A DNA stretch of 29,939 nt. Source: Chitinophagaceae bacterium UBA1946 (GTDB taxonomy: Bacteria; Bacteroidota; Bacteroidia; Chitinophagales; Chitinophagaceae). Below the pieces are notes generated by a model. The model was not told the DNA's origin, made no database searches, and saw nothing but the letters and a program-made list of their open reading frames with translations. Positions 16,178-24,853 of the stretch are shown piece after piece. Position numbers and translations under genes: made by a program. Each line of letters opens with the position of its first letter. Position 1 is the stretch's first letter. Location: assembly GCA_002336815.1 (NCBI GenBank), contig DDEU01000026.1:16728-46666 (forward strand). Reading direction: 5' to 3'.

Positions 16178-17014
16178 TTAAAGAATATTCAACTGGGCAC
16201 GCAGGCTTGCTTTTGCCAGGATGAAGGCTTTACCGTAGTTGGGTATCCGGATGCGTTGCTGTAAAATACTCCTGGCCTGCGTTTTTTTGATCTTATTGAA
16301 AAGGGACAAATAATATTTATAAGCTACGTACACGCCAAACCTTGCTTTTACCGGTAGTTGGAGGATGCCTTCATAAGCATGAGCAAAATCGACCGCAATA
16401 TCTTCTTCAATTTTCTTCTTTGAAGAAGAAGAAAAATCATTGAAGTCAACACCGGGAAAATAGGTCCTGCTCAACTGCTCGTAGTCTGCCTTTACATCTC
16501 TTAAGAAATTTACCTTTTGAAAGGCTGCTCCCAGCGACTGGGCATAGGGTTTCAACGTTTCGTACAGCGTATTGTTATTGCCGCAGAAAATATGCAGACA
16601 CATGAGGCCTACCACTTCTGCACTGCCGTAAATATATTGCCGGTATTTGTCGCCGGTAAAAGTGGAACTGGTTAGATCCATTTCCATGGAATCGAAAAAA
16701 GCTTCAGTCAGGTGACGGGGAATATGGTATTCATTTACCGTTAACTGAAAACTGTGTAAGATGGGATTGAGGCTGATGCCCCTGTCAATGGCAGCCCAGG
16801 TGTCATTTCTAAATTCTGACAGCAGGCTCGCTTTATCGTGCCCGTGAAAAGTATCCACGATCTCATCTGCAAAGCGTACAAAGCCGTAAATATTGAACAC
16901 CGGCTGCCGAAGGTCGGCATGCAGCAATTTAATGGCACTGCAGAAAGAAGTACTGTACTTCTCCGTGGTGCTTTTGCTGCACTGTTGGCTTAATTCATGA
17001 AAAAGATTCATCAT
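16178..17014 (-). CDS. crtB: Phytoene synthase CrtB
   Basis: 278 residues. It condenses two geranylgeranyl diphosphates to phytoene. Both aspartate-rich motifs are present: FADEIVDTF (Asp50-Asp54) and NFLRDVKADYEQLSRTYFP (Asp173-Asp177). The N-terminal STSFCSAIKLL substrate-binding block is also seen. Starts at the first or second Met are equally possible. There is 65 bp between it and crtI upstream and 70 bp to idi downstream, in the same direction, consistent with one operon. Confidence 0.95.
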   Translation of the reverse strand: MMNLFHELSQQCSKSTTEKYSTSFCSAIKLLHADLRQPVFNIYGFVRFADEIVDTFHGHDKASLLSEFRNDTWAAIDRGISLNPILHSFQLTVNEYHIPRHLTEAFFDSMEMDLTSSTFTGDKYRQYIYGSAEVVGLMCLHIFCGNNNTLYETLKPYAQSLGAAFQKVNFLRDVKADYEQLSRTYFPGVDFNDFSSSSKKKIEEDIAVDFAHAYEGILQLPVKARFGVYVAYKYYLSLFNKIKKTQARSILQQRIRIPNYGKAFILAKASLRAQLNIL

Positions 17015-17079
17015 GGTGCTGCAATATTTATTACAATATTGAATTTTTCATTCAATGTTTAAGAAATTAAAGGGGCCGT

Positions 17080-18558
17080 TCAAAAATATTTCAACACTTC
17101 CTTTGATACCACTTCTCCGCTGATAAGGGCCGGTGGTACGCCCGGGCCGGGAACGGTTAACTGGCCTGTATAGAACAGGTTTTTTACTTTTTTACTTTTT
17201 AAACCTGGTTTTAGTATGGCCGTTTGAAGCAAGGTATTGGCGAGTCCATAGGCATTGCCTTTAAACGAATTGTAATCACTTATGAAATTGCTCACCGAAT
17301 AGGATCTTTTATAGATCACGGCATCGCTTACCTGCTCGCCTGTATGTGCTTCAAACCGTCTTAATATCTTTTCAAAATACGCTTCTCGTAATGCTTCGGT
17401 GTCCCCGGTAAGGCCTGCAGCCACCGGAATCAAAAAAAATAAATTCTCACAACCTTCCGGTGCCACGCTATCATCTGTTACCGATGTAACACTTACATAA
17501 AACAATGGTTCAACCGGCCAGGCAGGATCCTGGTAAATTTCTTTTCCATGTACTTCCAAACTGCTGTCAAAGAAAAGAGAATGGTGCAGCACCTGTTTGA
17601 GTTTTTTGTTGAGGCCAACATAATAGATCAGGCAACTGGGTGCCATTACCCTTTTATCCCAATAAGCTTCTGTATAAGTTCTGTAAGGTGCTGCAAGCAG
17701 CTTTGTTTCTATAAAATGATAATCGGCACCACCAATTACCACATCGGCCTTATAATCAATTTTACCGCTTGTTGTATGGGCCTCTACTGCGGTAGCAACG
17801 CCTGCTTCCACCTGTATCGAAGTTACAGTATGATCAAAATGGAATTGCACACCAAGTTCTTTGGCGAGATCGTACATGGCCTGCACGACCTGGTACATAC
17901 CACCCTTTGGATACCAGGTGCCCAACTTTACATCTGCATAGTTCATCAGGCTGTACAGCGCAGGAGTGTCTTTGGCAAGTGCGCCTAAGAACAACACCGG
18001 AAATTCCAGCAGCTGCTGCAGCCTGGGATGTTTGAAAAATTTGCCTACATGTTTTTGCATGGACGTAAAAACATCCAGTTTAAAAACACCTTTCACAAGA
18101 TTCCAGTCTGCAAATTCCAACCATGACTGGCCGGGTTTGTACACCAACTGGTGAATGCCGGTATCATATTTATAAGCGGCCTCCTCCATGAATTTGTCCA
18201 GCGCTTTTCCACCACCGGGTTCAATCGATTCAAATAATTTTTTCAGTTCATTGTAATCAGCGGGGATATCCATGGGGCCATCCGGCCAGTAGATGCGGTA
18301 AGAAGGGTCAAGCCGTTGCAGTTCGTAATAGTCGGCTACTTTTTTGCCAAAGGCATTGAAGAAATGTTCAAATACATCCGGCATCCAGTACCAGCTTGGG
18401 CCCATGTCGAATTTAAAACCTGCTTCCTGTAATAATCTTGCCCTGCCTCCCGGCATGTCATTTTTTTCCAGCACTACAACATCCCAGCCGGCCTTTGCCA
18501 TAAAACAGGCGGCAGACATTCCGGCAAAACCACTTCCTATTACCACAGCTTTTTTCAT
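17080..18558 (-). CDS. crtI: Phytoene desaturase CrtI
   Basis: 492 residues. It is an FAD-dependent desaturase converting phytoene to lycopene. The N-terminal AVVIGSGFAGMSAACFMAKAG and LEKNDMPGGRARLLQEAGFKFDMGPSWYWMP are characteristic of bacterial CrtI. The C-terminal block is NLFYTGQLTVPGPGVPPALISGE. Of the two CrtI-family proteins here this one is closer to the classical phytoene desaturase (FDMGPSWY, PGPGVPPALISG). It is the first structural gene after the sigma factor, 63 bp downstream of it, so the sigma-dependent promoter could lie in 18559-18621. Confidence 0.93.
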   Translation of the reverse strand: MKKAVVIGSGFAGMSAACFMAKAGWDVVVLEKNDMPGGRARLLQEAGFKFDMGPSWYWMPDVFEHFFNAFGKKVADYYELQRLDPSYRIYWPDGPMDIPADYNELKKLFESIEPGGGKALDKFMEEAAYKYDTGIHQLVYKPGQSWLEFADWNLVKGVFKLDVFTSMQKHVGKFFKHPRLQQLLEFPVLFLGALAKDTPALYSLMNYADVKLGTWYPKGGMYQVVQAMYDLAKELGVQFHFDHTVTSIQVEAGVATAVEAHTTSGKIDYKADVVIGGADYHFIETKLLAAPYRTYTEAYWDKRVMAPSCLIYYVGLNKKLKQVLHHSLFFDSSLEVHGKEIYQDPAWPVEPLFYVSVTSVTDDSVAPEGCENLFFLIPVAAGLTGDTEALREAYFEKILRRFEAHTGEQVSDAVIYKRSYSVSNFISDYNSFKGNAYGLANTLLQTAILKPGLKSKKVKNLFYTGQLTVPGPGVPPALISGEVVSKEVLKYF

Positions 18559-18621
18559 GCAACTAATTAAATAGGTTCTCTGCTAAAGTAATACAAGTAT
18601 TTACAAAGCAGCGACCAGGTA

Positions 18622-19149
18622 TTAAAAACGGGAGATCTGCTCTTTCAGTAACTTTCTTGCGAAGTGGATACGGCTCTTGATGGTGCCAAGCGGCTCTTTA
18701 AGCATGGCGGCTATTTCGTGGTATTTGTAGCCTTCAAAATACAGCATGAACGGGTTGCGAAAAATATGGGGGAGGTTGTGGATAGCAGCCTGTATGTCTT
18801 TATAGCTGAGTGTTGTTTCAGCCTTATTGGCAATGGCGCTTTGATTATGGTCGAGTAAAAAATCGTTGGGCGTATTGTCAAAAATAGTATTCTGTTTAGC
18901 CTTGCGACGGTAATTATTGATAAAAATATTGCGCATGATGGTGTACAACCATGCTTTTATATTGGTACCAACATTGTATTTATCCTGGTTAGCCAGCGCC
19001 CTGTACATCGTTTCCTGCAGCAGGTCTTTGGCTGTTTCGTTATCCCGGGTAAGGGTTACGGCAAACGGCTTTAAAAACTCCGTATTCTTTAGTAATAGTT
19101 GATTGAACTCTCCTGTTGACATGACCATCTTGTTTAACTTATTATCCAT
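18622..19149 (-). CDS. ECF-type RNA polymerase sigma factor
   Basis: 175 residues from the ATG at 19147-19149. The longer frame begins at a TTG (19159-19161). Region 2 is DNETAKDLLQETMYRALANQ with IKAWLYTIMRNIFINNYRR. Region 4 is HNLPHIFRNPFMLYFEG followed by the helix-turn-helix YHEIAAMLKEPLGTIKSRIHFARKLL. No anti-sigma gene is next to it. Placed between a B12-binding MerR regulator and crtI, it probably directs transcription of the carotenoid genes, by analogy with CarQ of Myxococcus. That role is inference. Inner start codons (MVMSTGE) are possible. Confidence 0.9.
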   Translation of the reverse strand: MDNKLNKMVMSTGEFNQLLLKNTEFLKPFAVTLTRDNETAKDLLQETMYRALANQDKYNVGTNIKAWLYTIMRNIFINNYRRKAKQNTIFDNTPNDFLLDHNQSAIANKAETTLSYKDIQAAIHNLPHIFRNPFMLYFEGYKYHEIAAMLKEPLGTIKSRIHFARKLLKEQISRF

Positions 19150-19185
19150 AAAACTAAACAATAATTGGAGAACTAAAGCATTATT

Positions 19186-19217
19186 TTGTTTAATGTTTTC
19201 AGAAAAAATTTAAACAA
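19186..19217. promoter_or_regulatory. Candidate operator with inverted TTGTTTAA/TTAAACAA repeats
   Basis: Upstream of the sigma factor gene, TTGTTTAA (19186-19193) and TTAAACAA (19210-19217) form an 8-bp inverted repeat with a 16-bp spacer. A further half-site TAAACAA occurs at 19155-19161 and another at 19319-19325. The 185-bp gap between the MerR gene and the sigma gene is where a CarH-type repressor would bind. The sequence is AT-rich and an inverted repeat of this length can occur by chance, so the call is tentative. Confidence 0.3.
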
Positions 19218-19346
19218 TACAGTTTCAGTAATTTACGTGTGCAGATAATAACTATATCAGGGATGACAGGCTTTTATTCTGACACAAAAACCCTGCCTTA
19301 TTGAAAATAAGTGAATGGATAAACAAAGTTGGGCAGTCTATAAAAC

Positions 19347-20225
19347 TTACAGTGCAGAAATGAACTCTGTTACTTCCTGTAATGATCTTTTAAACCTCAC
19401 CGGGGAGGGGATCTTTTTTTGATAGCTCTGGGTGAGCTGGCCGGAAATGATCATGGGTGTGCCTGCAAATTTTTTTGTGATGCTGGCGATGAATTTATCA
19501 AAATTAAATTTCTGTGCTACTGAAGTAAGATGAGAAAAAATATAGTCCGGCTTTTTCAGTTTTACAACATATTCCACATCATTGAGCGGTACGTTGGCGC
19601 CGAGATAAATTACCGTAACGCCCCTGCTCTTCATCAAATAATATACAAACAGCAATCCTATTTCGTGGTATTCACCTTCGGGTAAAAACAGCAATACAGA
19701 TTTATCCACCTTTAGAGAAGTACTTACTCCTTCAATGCCAACGATGAGTTTTTGCCTGATGATATTTGTTACCAGGTGCTCCTGTGCCGGGTTAATATGA
19801 TTGGTGAGCCAGAGGATGCCGATCTTTTGCATGAACGGGAAAATGATCTGTGTAATGGTTCTTTCGATCCCCTTGTTCATGATATACCGGTCAATAGTAT
19901 CTTCCATCCTGTCCATGTCCAGGTCGATCATGCTCTGGATAAGATCGTTCACAATTCTTTCCTGTAGCGCTTCGGTGCCCGAAAGCAGTAATATCTTTTC
20001 CCTCAATTCCGCCTCACACATTTTATCAATATGAGATATTTTATATCCATATTTATTCAGCAATGCAATGTTGAGTAGTGTTTTTAATTCTTCGCAGCTA
20101 TAATAACGGATATTGGTTTCGGTACGGCTGGGTTTAAGAAACTGGTAGCGCTGTTCCCAGATACGGATAGTATGTGCCTTTATTCCCGATAAATTTTCAA
20201 GGTCCTTAATGGTGAATGAATGCAT
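19347..20225 (-). CDS. MerR-family regulator with B12-binding domain (CarH-like photoreceptor)
   Basis: 292 residues in three parts. An N-terminal MerR winged helix (residues 1-70, FTIKDLENLSGIKAHTIRIWEQRY) is followed by a helical B12-cap domain (about 85-165) and a Rossmann-type cobalamin-binding domain (about 175-290). In CarH the adenosyl group is held by a Trp and a Glu-His pair ten residues later. Here these are Trp139 and Glu149-His150, with identical spacing. The lower axial His motif is seen as EYHEIG (His187). CarH represses carotenoid genes in the dark as an adenosylcobalamin tetramer and is released by light. The residue equivalent to CarH His132, the second ligand formed in light, is Leu140 here. 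Its place upstream of the sigma and crt genes on the same strand supports control of pigment synthesis. Confidence 0.87.
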   Translation of the reverse strand: MHSFTIKDLENLSGIKAHTIRIWEQRYQFLKPSRTETNIRYYSCEELKTLLNIALLNKYGYKISHIDKMCEAELREKILLLSGTEALQERIVNDLIQSMIDLDMDRMEDTIDRYIMNKGIERTITQIIFPFMQKIGILWLTNHINPAQEHLVTNIIRQKLIVGIEGVSTSLKVDKSVLLFLPEGEYHEIGLLFVYYLMKSRGVTVIYLGANVPLNDVEYVVKLKKPDYIFSHLTSVAQKFNFDKFIASITKKFAGTPMIISGQLTQSYQKKIPSPVRFKRSLQEVTEFISAL

Positions 20226-20323
20226 GGATACTTCGTTTTACTTGCAATAGCAACAAGCTGCTTTGATGTTTGTTTGAATTGGTGAAAAAAAGTATCAAAA
20301 ATTGTTGCTGTCCTTTTATTGCG

Positions 20324-22198
20324 TTACGCTGTTATACCGGCAAAATTTGTTACCCCAATGCCCAGGTAAACATTCTTATGCCAAACATCCAGGCAAAACA
20401 ATGTCCACAATATCTTGGCTCTTTTTTCCGGGGCGATCTTTACCCTGTTGTTGAGCAGGCCATTAATAAAGTCTCCATCAACAAATTGTTTGCTAAAGCT
20501 ATTGTTACTGCCGAGGTAATCGTGGATGATCTCCTTCAATTCATTTTCCACCCATTTTTTCAGGGGTATCTCAAACCCACGTTTGGGCTGGTTGATGAGT
20601 TCGGCCGGCAGGTATTGTTTTGCCAACTGGCGAAGGAGGTACTTGGTGGTGCTGCCATGTATCTTAAAGCGGTCGTTGATGCCAGGTGTATATTCCAGTA
20701 GTTCTTTACAAAGAAAAGGGCTGCGGCCTTCGAGCGAATTGGCCATGCTGGCAATGTCCATTTTCACCAGCAGGTCGTTGAATAAGGCAGTTTCAAAATC
20801 GAGCTGCATAATCTTTTTCAAGCCACTCACCGATGTTTCTGCAATGGCGTTAAAATCATCCTGCATCTGTCGCAGGTATCCTTCCGGTGCATGCACAATG
20901 TGTTTTTCAAAATCTTCAAATATGTCAACACCGGCAGAAAGATAAATGTGCAGGTTGCTCTTTGAGGCCAGCGCTGCCAGCCTGTACAGGTAGTTATAAG
21001 TTGATTTTTTGTTGCCGGCTGGTGGAAATATTTTTTTTACCGCACTGGCTGCATTTTTTATGAGGGCATTGGATTGAAAAAAATCATGGCTGGCGAAGGG
21101 TACATAGCGACGGTATCCTCCAAACAACTCATCGGCGCCATCGCCGTTTAAGATAACGGTCAGATGCTTTTTCGCTTCCTTGCTTACATAGTAGCTTGGT
21201 ATGGCAGAGCTGTCAAAAAAAGGTTCGCCGTAATTGCTGATGATCTGTTCTACATCCTGTTTTAAACTGTTGAATGAGATGCTGATCTGGGTATGATGCG
21301 TATGATATTTGTCGGCCACCAGTTTTGCCAGCGGCGCTTCATCATACTCATCTTCAAACGATACGGTAAAGGTTTTTAATTTGTTATTGTACTGGCTGGC
21401 GATGGCGGTTACCAGCCCGCTGTCGATGCCGCCACTTAAAAAACTGCCTACTTCAAGGTCGGAGGATTCCACTCTTCTTCTTACGCCCTCGTGCAGGAAG
21501 GCGTCTGTTTTTTTGAGGCAGTCAGCAAGATTATCCGGGTGCTGTTGCCTGTAAAATTTTCCAATATCCCACCATGTTGTTTCCTGGTACCGGAGTTTGT
21601 CGCAATGAATGGTTGCGCAACTGCCTGCACCGAGTTCGGTCACATTTTTATAAGGAGTAAGCTGTTTGTAAAAAGAACCGAAATGCAGGTAATGGTAGAT
21701 GTTATCCTGTTGCAGTTGCAGCGGTAACAATCCTTTAAGGCAATTGAGTTCACTGGCAAAAACAATTTTTTCGTTATCCCGGTAAATGTACAGCGGCTTT
21801 TTACCTGCCCGGTCTCTTGCAAGGAAGATCGTTTTTTCAACCTTGTCGTAAATAGCAAACACAAACATGCCATCCAGGTGGTTGAGCATATCTGCGCCGC
21901 ATTGCTGGTATAGCAGCAGCAGCGTTTCTGTATCAGAAGATGTATTGCCTTTGAGGTTGAAGCTGTTTCTTACCTGCTGGTGATTGTAAATTTCACCGTT
22001 AAAGATGATGCTGTACCGGTTGTGGAGATGCATGGGTTGTTTGCCACCGCCAATATCAAGGATGGATAAACGCAAATGGTAAAAATCAATATTGTCTTCC
22101 GTAAATCCGTTTTGTTCGTCTGGTCCACGGTGAAACATATACCTGTTTACCTGTTGGTATGATAACGGAAAATTAACGGAGCCGGCGATGCCACACAT
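20324..22198 (-). CDS. asnB: Asparagine synthase, glutamine-hydrolysing
   Basis: 624 residues, the normal two-domain length. The N-terminal class II glutamine amidotransferase has Cys2 (MCGIAG), HRGPDEQ (from residue 23) and FNGEIYNH. The C-terminal synthetase has the PP-loop LSGGIDSGL (255-260) and NGDGADELFGGYRRY. It makes asparagine or, in glycan clusters, amidates sugar acids. The neighbours here are glycan genes, so amidation of a surface-polysaccharide component is possible, but the sequence alone does not separate the two roles. It is divergent from the membrane gene at 22319. Its stop is 98 bp upstream of the MerR gene on the same strand. Confidence 0.92.
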   Translation of the reverse strand: MCGIAGSVNFPLSYQQVNRYMFHRGPDEQNGFTEDNIDFYHLRLSILDIGGGKQPMHLHNRYSIIFNGEIYNHQQVRNSFNLKGNTSSDTETLLLLYQQCGADMLNHLDGMFVFAIYDKVEKTIFLARDRAGKKPLYIYRDNEKIVFASELNCLKGLLPLQLQQDNIYHYLHFGSFYKQLTPYKNVTELGAGSCATIHCDKLRYQETTWWDIGKFYRQQHPDNLADCLKKTDAFLHEGVRRRVESSDLEVGSFLSGGIDSGLVTAIASQYNNKLKTFTVSFEDEYDEAPLAKLVADKYHTHHTQISISFNSLKQDVEQIISNYGEPFFDSSAIPSYYVSKEAKKHLTVILNGDGADELFGGYRRYVPFASHDFFQSNALIKNAASAVKKIFPPAGNKKSTYNYLYRLAALASKSNLHIYLSAGVDIFEDFEKHIVHAPEGYLRQMQDDFNAIAETSVSGLKKIMQLDFETALFNDLLVKMDIASMANSLEGRSPFLCKELLEYTPGINDRFKIHGSTTKYLLRQLAKQYLPAELINQPKRGFEIPLKKWVENELKEIIHDYLGSNNSFSKQFVDGDFINGLLNNRVKIAPEKRAKILWTLFCLDVWHKNVYLGIGVTNFAGITA

Positions 22199-22264
22199 AA
22201 AGTAGAAAAAATTAGCTGGGGCAAAATAACTGTATATTATTAAATGGCAATTGATATTTTAGGA

Positions 22265-22272
22265 TAAATTTG
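22265..22272 (+). promoter_or_regulatory. Bacteroidota -7 box upstream of the 22319 gene
   Basis: TAAATTTG matches the TAnnTTTG consensus exactly and lies 46 bp before the ATG. No good -33 TTTG is seen at 19-21 bp upstream (TTG at 22251 is too close), so only half of a promoter is supported. Confidence 0.35.
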
Positions 22273-22318
22273 TTGCCTACTGCATATTTAAAACCAGCCG
22301 CAGCATTTTTACATCAAG

Positions 22319-23674
22319 ATGAGTGACCTGATAGATATAATACTGTTTCCGCTGTACGTTGGTTTGTTTGCACTGTTTTTTGCCGCCCGGCGAAAGAAAA
22401 TACAGGACCCGCTGTTAAAAAAGTACCACCGCTATGGTTTTTGGATAAAGGTATTCAGTGCACTGGCCTATATCATTTTTAGTAAATTCCTGGCCAAGGT
22501 AGATTCAACGTTTCTATATTATCCCGAAGGGCTCAATATTGCCAAACTCATCATAAAGGATGTAAACAATGTAAAACTCCTGTTCATTTCCGGGAAGGAT
22601 TTTGATCCCAACCTGCTGTCGGACACTTTTAACAAAGGATACTTTGCCAGTGAGAGTAATTTTTTTATTGCCAGGATGGTAACAGCACTTTCTTTTGTAA
22701 GCTTCGGCAGCTACAGTGTGATCACCCTGTTCTTTTCCATGATCTCTTTTAGTGGTGTGTGGCGGCTGTATAAATTTTTTTATGAGCAGTATCCCCAATT
22801 GCATAAGCAACTGGCCATTGCCATCATCTTTTTGCCAAATTTTGTATTCTGGAGTTCCGGTATTCTAAAAGATCCGTTGTGTACCGGTATGCTGGGATGG
22901 TTCACCTATTCGATGTATAAAATGCTGGTGAAAAGGGAATCCATCATCAAAAATTTACTGGTCGCTGTGATAGCGGCTATGATACTGGCAATTGTAAAAG
23001 CGTATATCCTGGCTTCTTACCTGCCTTTTTTCCTGCTCTTTATTTTGTTTGCCAATCTTAAAACCATCAAGCGCCCGTTTGTAAGGATCGCAATGTTGTT
23101 CATGATCTTTATAATTATCATCGGCGGAGTATTGGTGGTGGGAGAGCGGCTGCAGGCAGAAATGGAAGACCTTGCGCTGAACAAACTGGCAGAGTCTGTT
23201 CAAACCACGCAGCAAAGTTTTATGCGTATTTCCGACCTGGCCGAATCTTCTTTTTCGATCGGCGAATTTGATGGTACGCCTGCCGGTTTTTTAAAGATAG
23301 CGCCCGCCGGTATTGTAGCAACGCTGTACCGCCCTTATTTGTGGGAGTCAAAAAAAATATCTACGCTCATGTCATCGCTGGAGAGCCTTGCACTGATGCT
23401 TTTTACGCTGTATGTTTTTTTAAGGGCCGGGCCAATCACCTTCTTCGGCAGCATCATCAAAGATCCCATGATCATGTACTGCCTGTTGTTCTCCCTGGTA
23501 TTTGCACTGTTCGTTGGTGTTACCACGCTCAACTTTGGTACACTGGTAAGGTATAAGATACCCTGTATGCCTTTTTATTTGATAGCGCTCGTGCTGATAC
23601 TGGAACGGTACAAGGCGAAAAAGAAAAGGCTGGCATCCCTGAAAGAAGCCAGCCCTGGAACAAATAATGTATAG
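22319..23674 (+). CDS. Polytopic membrane protein, possibly a polysaccharide polymerase or GT-C type enzyme
   Basis: 451 residues, not recognised as a named family member. About ten hydrophobic segments are seen, for example ILFPLYVGLFALFFAA, LLVAVIAAMILAIVKAYIL, MLFMIFIIIIGGVLVV and MYCLLFSLVFALFVGV, with a larger soluble loop at about 280-330. The motif LPNFVFWSSGILKDPL in the middle and the pattern of an extracytoplasmic loop recall Wzy/EpsG-like polymerases or membrane glycosyltransferases. This is a guess from architecture and from the neighbouring asnB, glycosyltransferase and glf genes. It stops only 5 bp from the convergent glycosyltransferase gene. Confidence 0.6.
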   Translation: MSDLIDIILFPLYVGLFALFFAARRKKIQDPLLKKYHRYGFWIKVFSALAYIIFSKFLAKVDSTFLYYPEGLNIAKLIIKDVNNVKLLFISGKDFDPNLLSDTFNKGYFASESNFFIARMVTALSFVSFGSYSVITLFFSMISFSGVWRLYKFFYEQYPQLHKQLAIAIIFLPNFVFWSSGILKDPLCTGMLGWFTYSMYKMLVKRESIIKNLLVAVIAAMILAIVKAYILASYLPFFLLFILFANLKTIKRPFVRIAMLFMIFIIIIGGVLVVGERLQAEMEDLALNKLAESVQTTQQSFMRISDLAESSFSIGEFDGTPAGFLKIAPAGIVATLYRPYLWESKKISTLMSSLESLALMLFTLYVFLRAGPITFFGSIIKDPMIMYCLLFSLVFALFVGVTTLNFGTLVRYKIPCMPFYLIALVLILERYKAKKKRLASLKEASPGTNNV

Positions 23675-23679
23675 TGTTG

Positions 23680-24672
23680 TTAGCCGGCTACCCTCCTGAG
23701 TTTTACCGGTGTAAAGAAGTGGACCATCGAAGTGAAATTACTTCGTATATGCAATCCTGTTATACTCTGTACATCGCCCGATCTGCCGGCCAGCCTGGTT
23801 AGAATAATAGAAGGATCTGCGCTGAAATCATTTTTTAATGCGTCCATGGCAGGCCATAACATAAAGTTTATTTTTTTGGCTTTATCTGTTTTTTGATAGA
23901 TCAGAATTACACCCACCATCGCTATCAAAAAGCAGCAGTAATGTGCCCATGCCAGTATCTTGTAATTGAACTTGGCCCTGTGTACATGAAACCTGTTGCG
24001 TACATAGAAGTACATTTTCCATGCCTTCATATAGTCCCAGTCTTTTTTATAAGAGAAGCCGCTGGCGGGGTGGTAGTGAACACTGCCCGGGATGGTACAT
24101 ACGGGGATATTGTTCTTCCGTGTGATGCGGTAGTAGTATTCGGTTTCATCGCCCCATAAAAAAAGGTTTTGTTTGGGTACACCTACCCGTTCTACAATAT
24201 TCCTGTGAATGAGGGTGCCGTTAAAAGGATGACCGATGCCTTCGATCACCTGGCAATCCACTTCATCAATGGTCTGGTAATGTTTTGTTTTCCATACAAA
24301 ACTTTTTTTATCGTCTTTATTGATCACAGCACAGTTGCGCAGGCAAAGCCTGTTCAGTTCAGGCGCCAGTATTTTCTCCAATGCATCTTCTTTGGGATAG
24401 CCATCGTCATCCATGCACCATATCCACGAATAGCCATTTTTGTAAGCCCATTGTATGCCGGTTTCAAATCCGCCACCGGAGCCTACATTGGCCTGGGTAA
24501 TTACCAGCAGGTCCTGTTGCGATTGCAGCCAATGGCCGGTATCGTCGGTGCTGCCATTGTTCACAATTAAAATGGCATCGGGTTGATGGGTTTGATTTTT
24601 GAGTGCAGTGATGCATTCTTTGAGCAGCGAAAGTCGGTTGTATGTTACTACAACAGCAATAGCCTTTTCCAT
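23680..24672 (-). CDS. GT2 glycosyltransferase, probably galactofuranosyltransferase
   Basis: 330 residues. GT-A fold family 2: the N-terminal AIAVVVTYNRLSLLKECI and VNNGSTDDT are nucleotide-binding blocks, and the metal-binding DxD region is WIWCMDDDGYP. The GSGGGFETGIQWAYKNGYSWIW segment is the form seen in bacterial galactofuranosyltransferases related to GlfT1. The next gene upstream is glf, which makes UDP-galactofuranose, so donor and transferase are adjacent. A hydrophobic segment (about 246-262, AWAHYCCFLIAMVGVIL) near the C-terminus suggests membrane association. The acceptor is unknown. Confidence 0.82.
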   Translation of the reverse strand: MEKAIAVVVTYNRLSLLKECITALKNQTHQPDAILIVNNGSTDDTGHWLQSQQDLLVITQANVGSGGGFETGIQWAYKNGYSWIWCMDDDGYPKEDALEKILAPELNRLCLRNCAVINKDDKKSFVWKTKHYQTIDEVDCQVIEGIGHPFNGTLIHRNIVERVGVPKQNLFLWGDETEYYYRITRKNNIPVCTIPGSVHYHPASGFSYKKDWDYMKAWKMYFYVRNRFHVHRAKFNYKILAWAHYCCFLIAMVGVILIYQKTDKAKKINFMLWPAMDALKNDFSADPSIILTRLAGRSGDVQSITGLHIRSNFTSMVHFFTPVKLRRVAG

Positions 24673-24853
24673 AGGGGTTCAGGTTTTCAGGAGTTCGGAA
24701 TAAGTACGTTGATATAATAACGCATTCCTGTAACGCTTATTGCCTTACATCAACTGAAACCTGGATATGTAAAGAAATAATCTTACTGTATAAAGTGCTG
24801 AAAACCTGTTGGCTCAGTGAAAAAAATGCCTTATTCAGCAATGCTGCGTTCCG

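Noticed and set aside
24680..24808. 11-bp inverted repeat CAGGTTTTCAG/CTGAAAACCTG bounding 107 bp between the GT2 gene and glf
   Set aside because: About one such pair is expected by chance in a window of this size, and there are no flanking target duplications.
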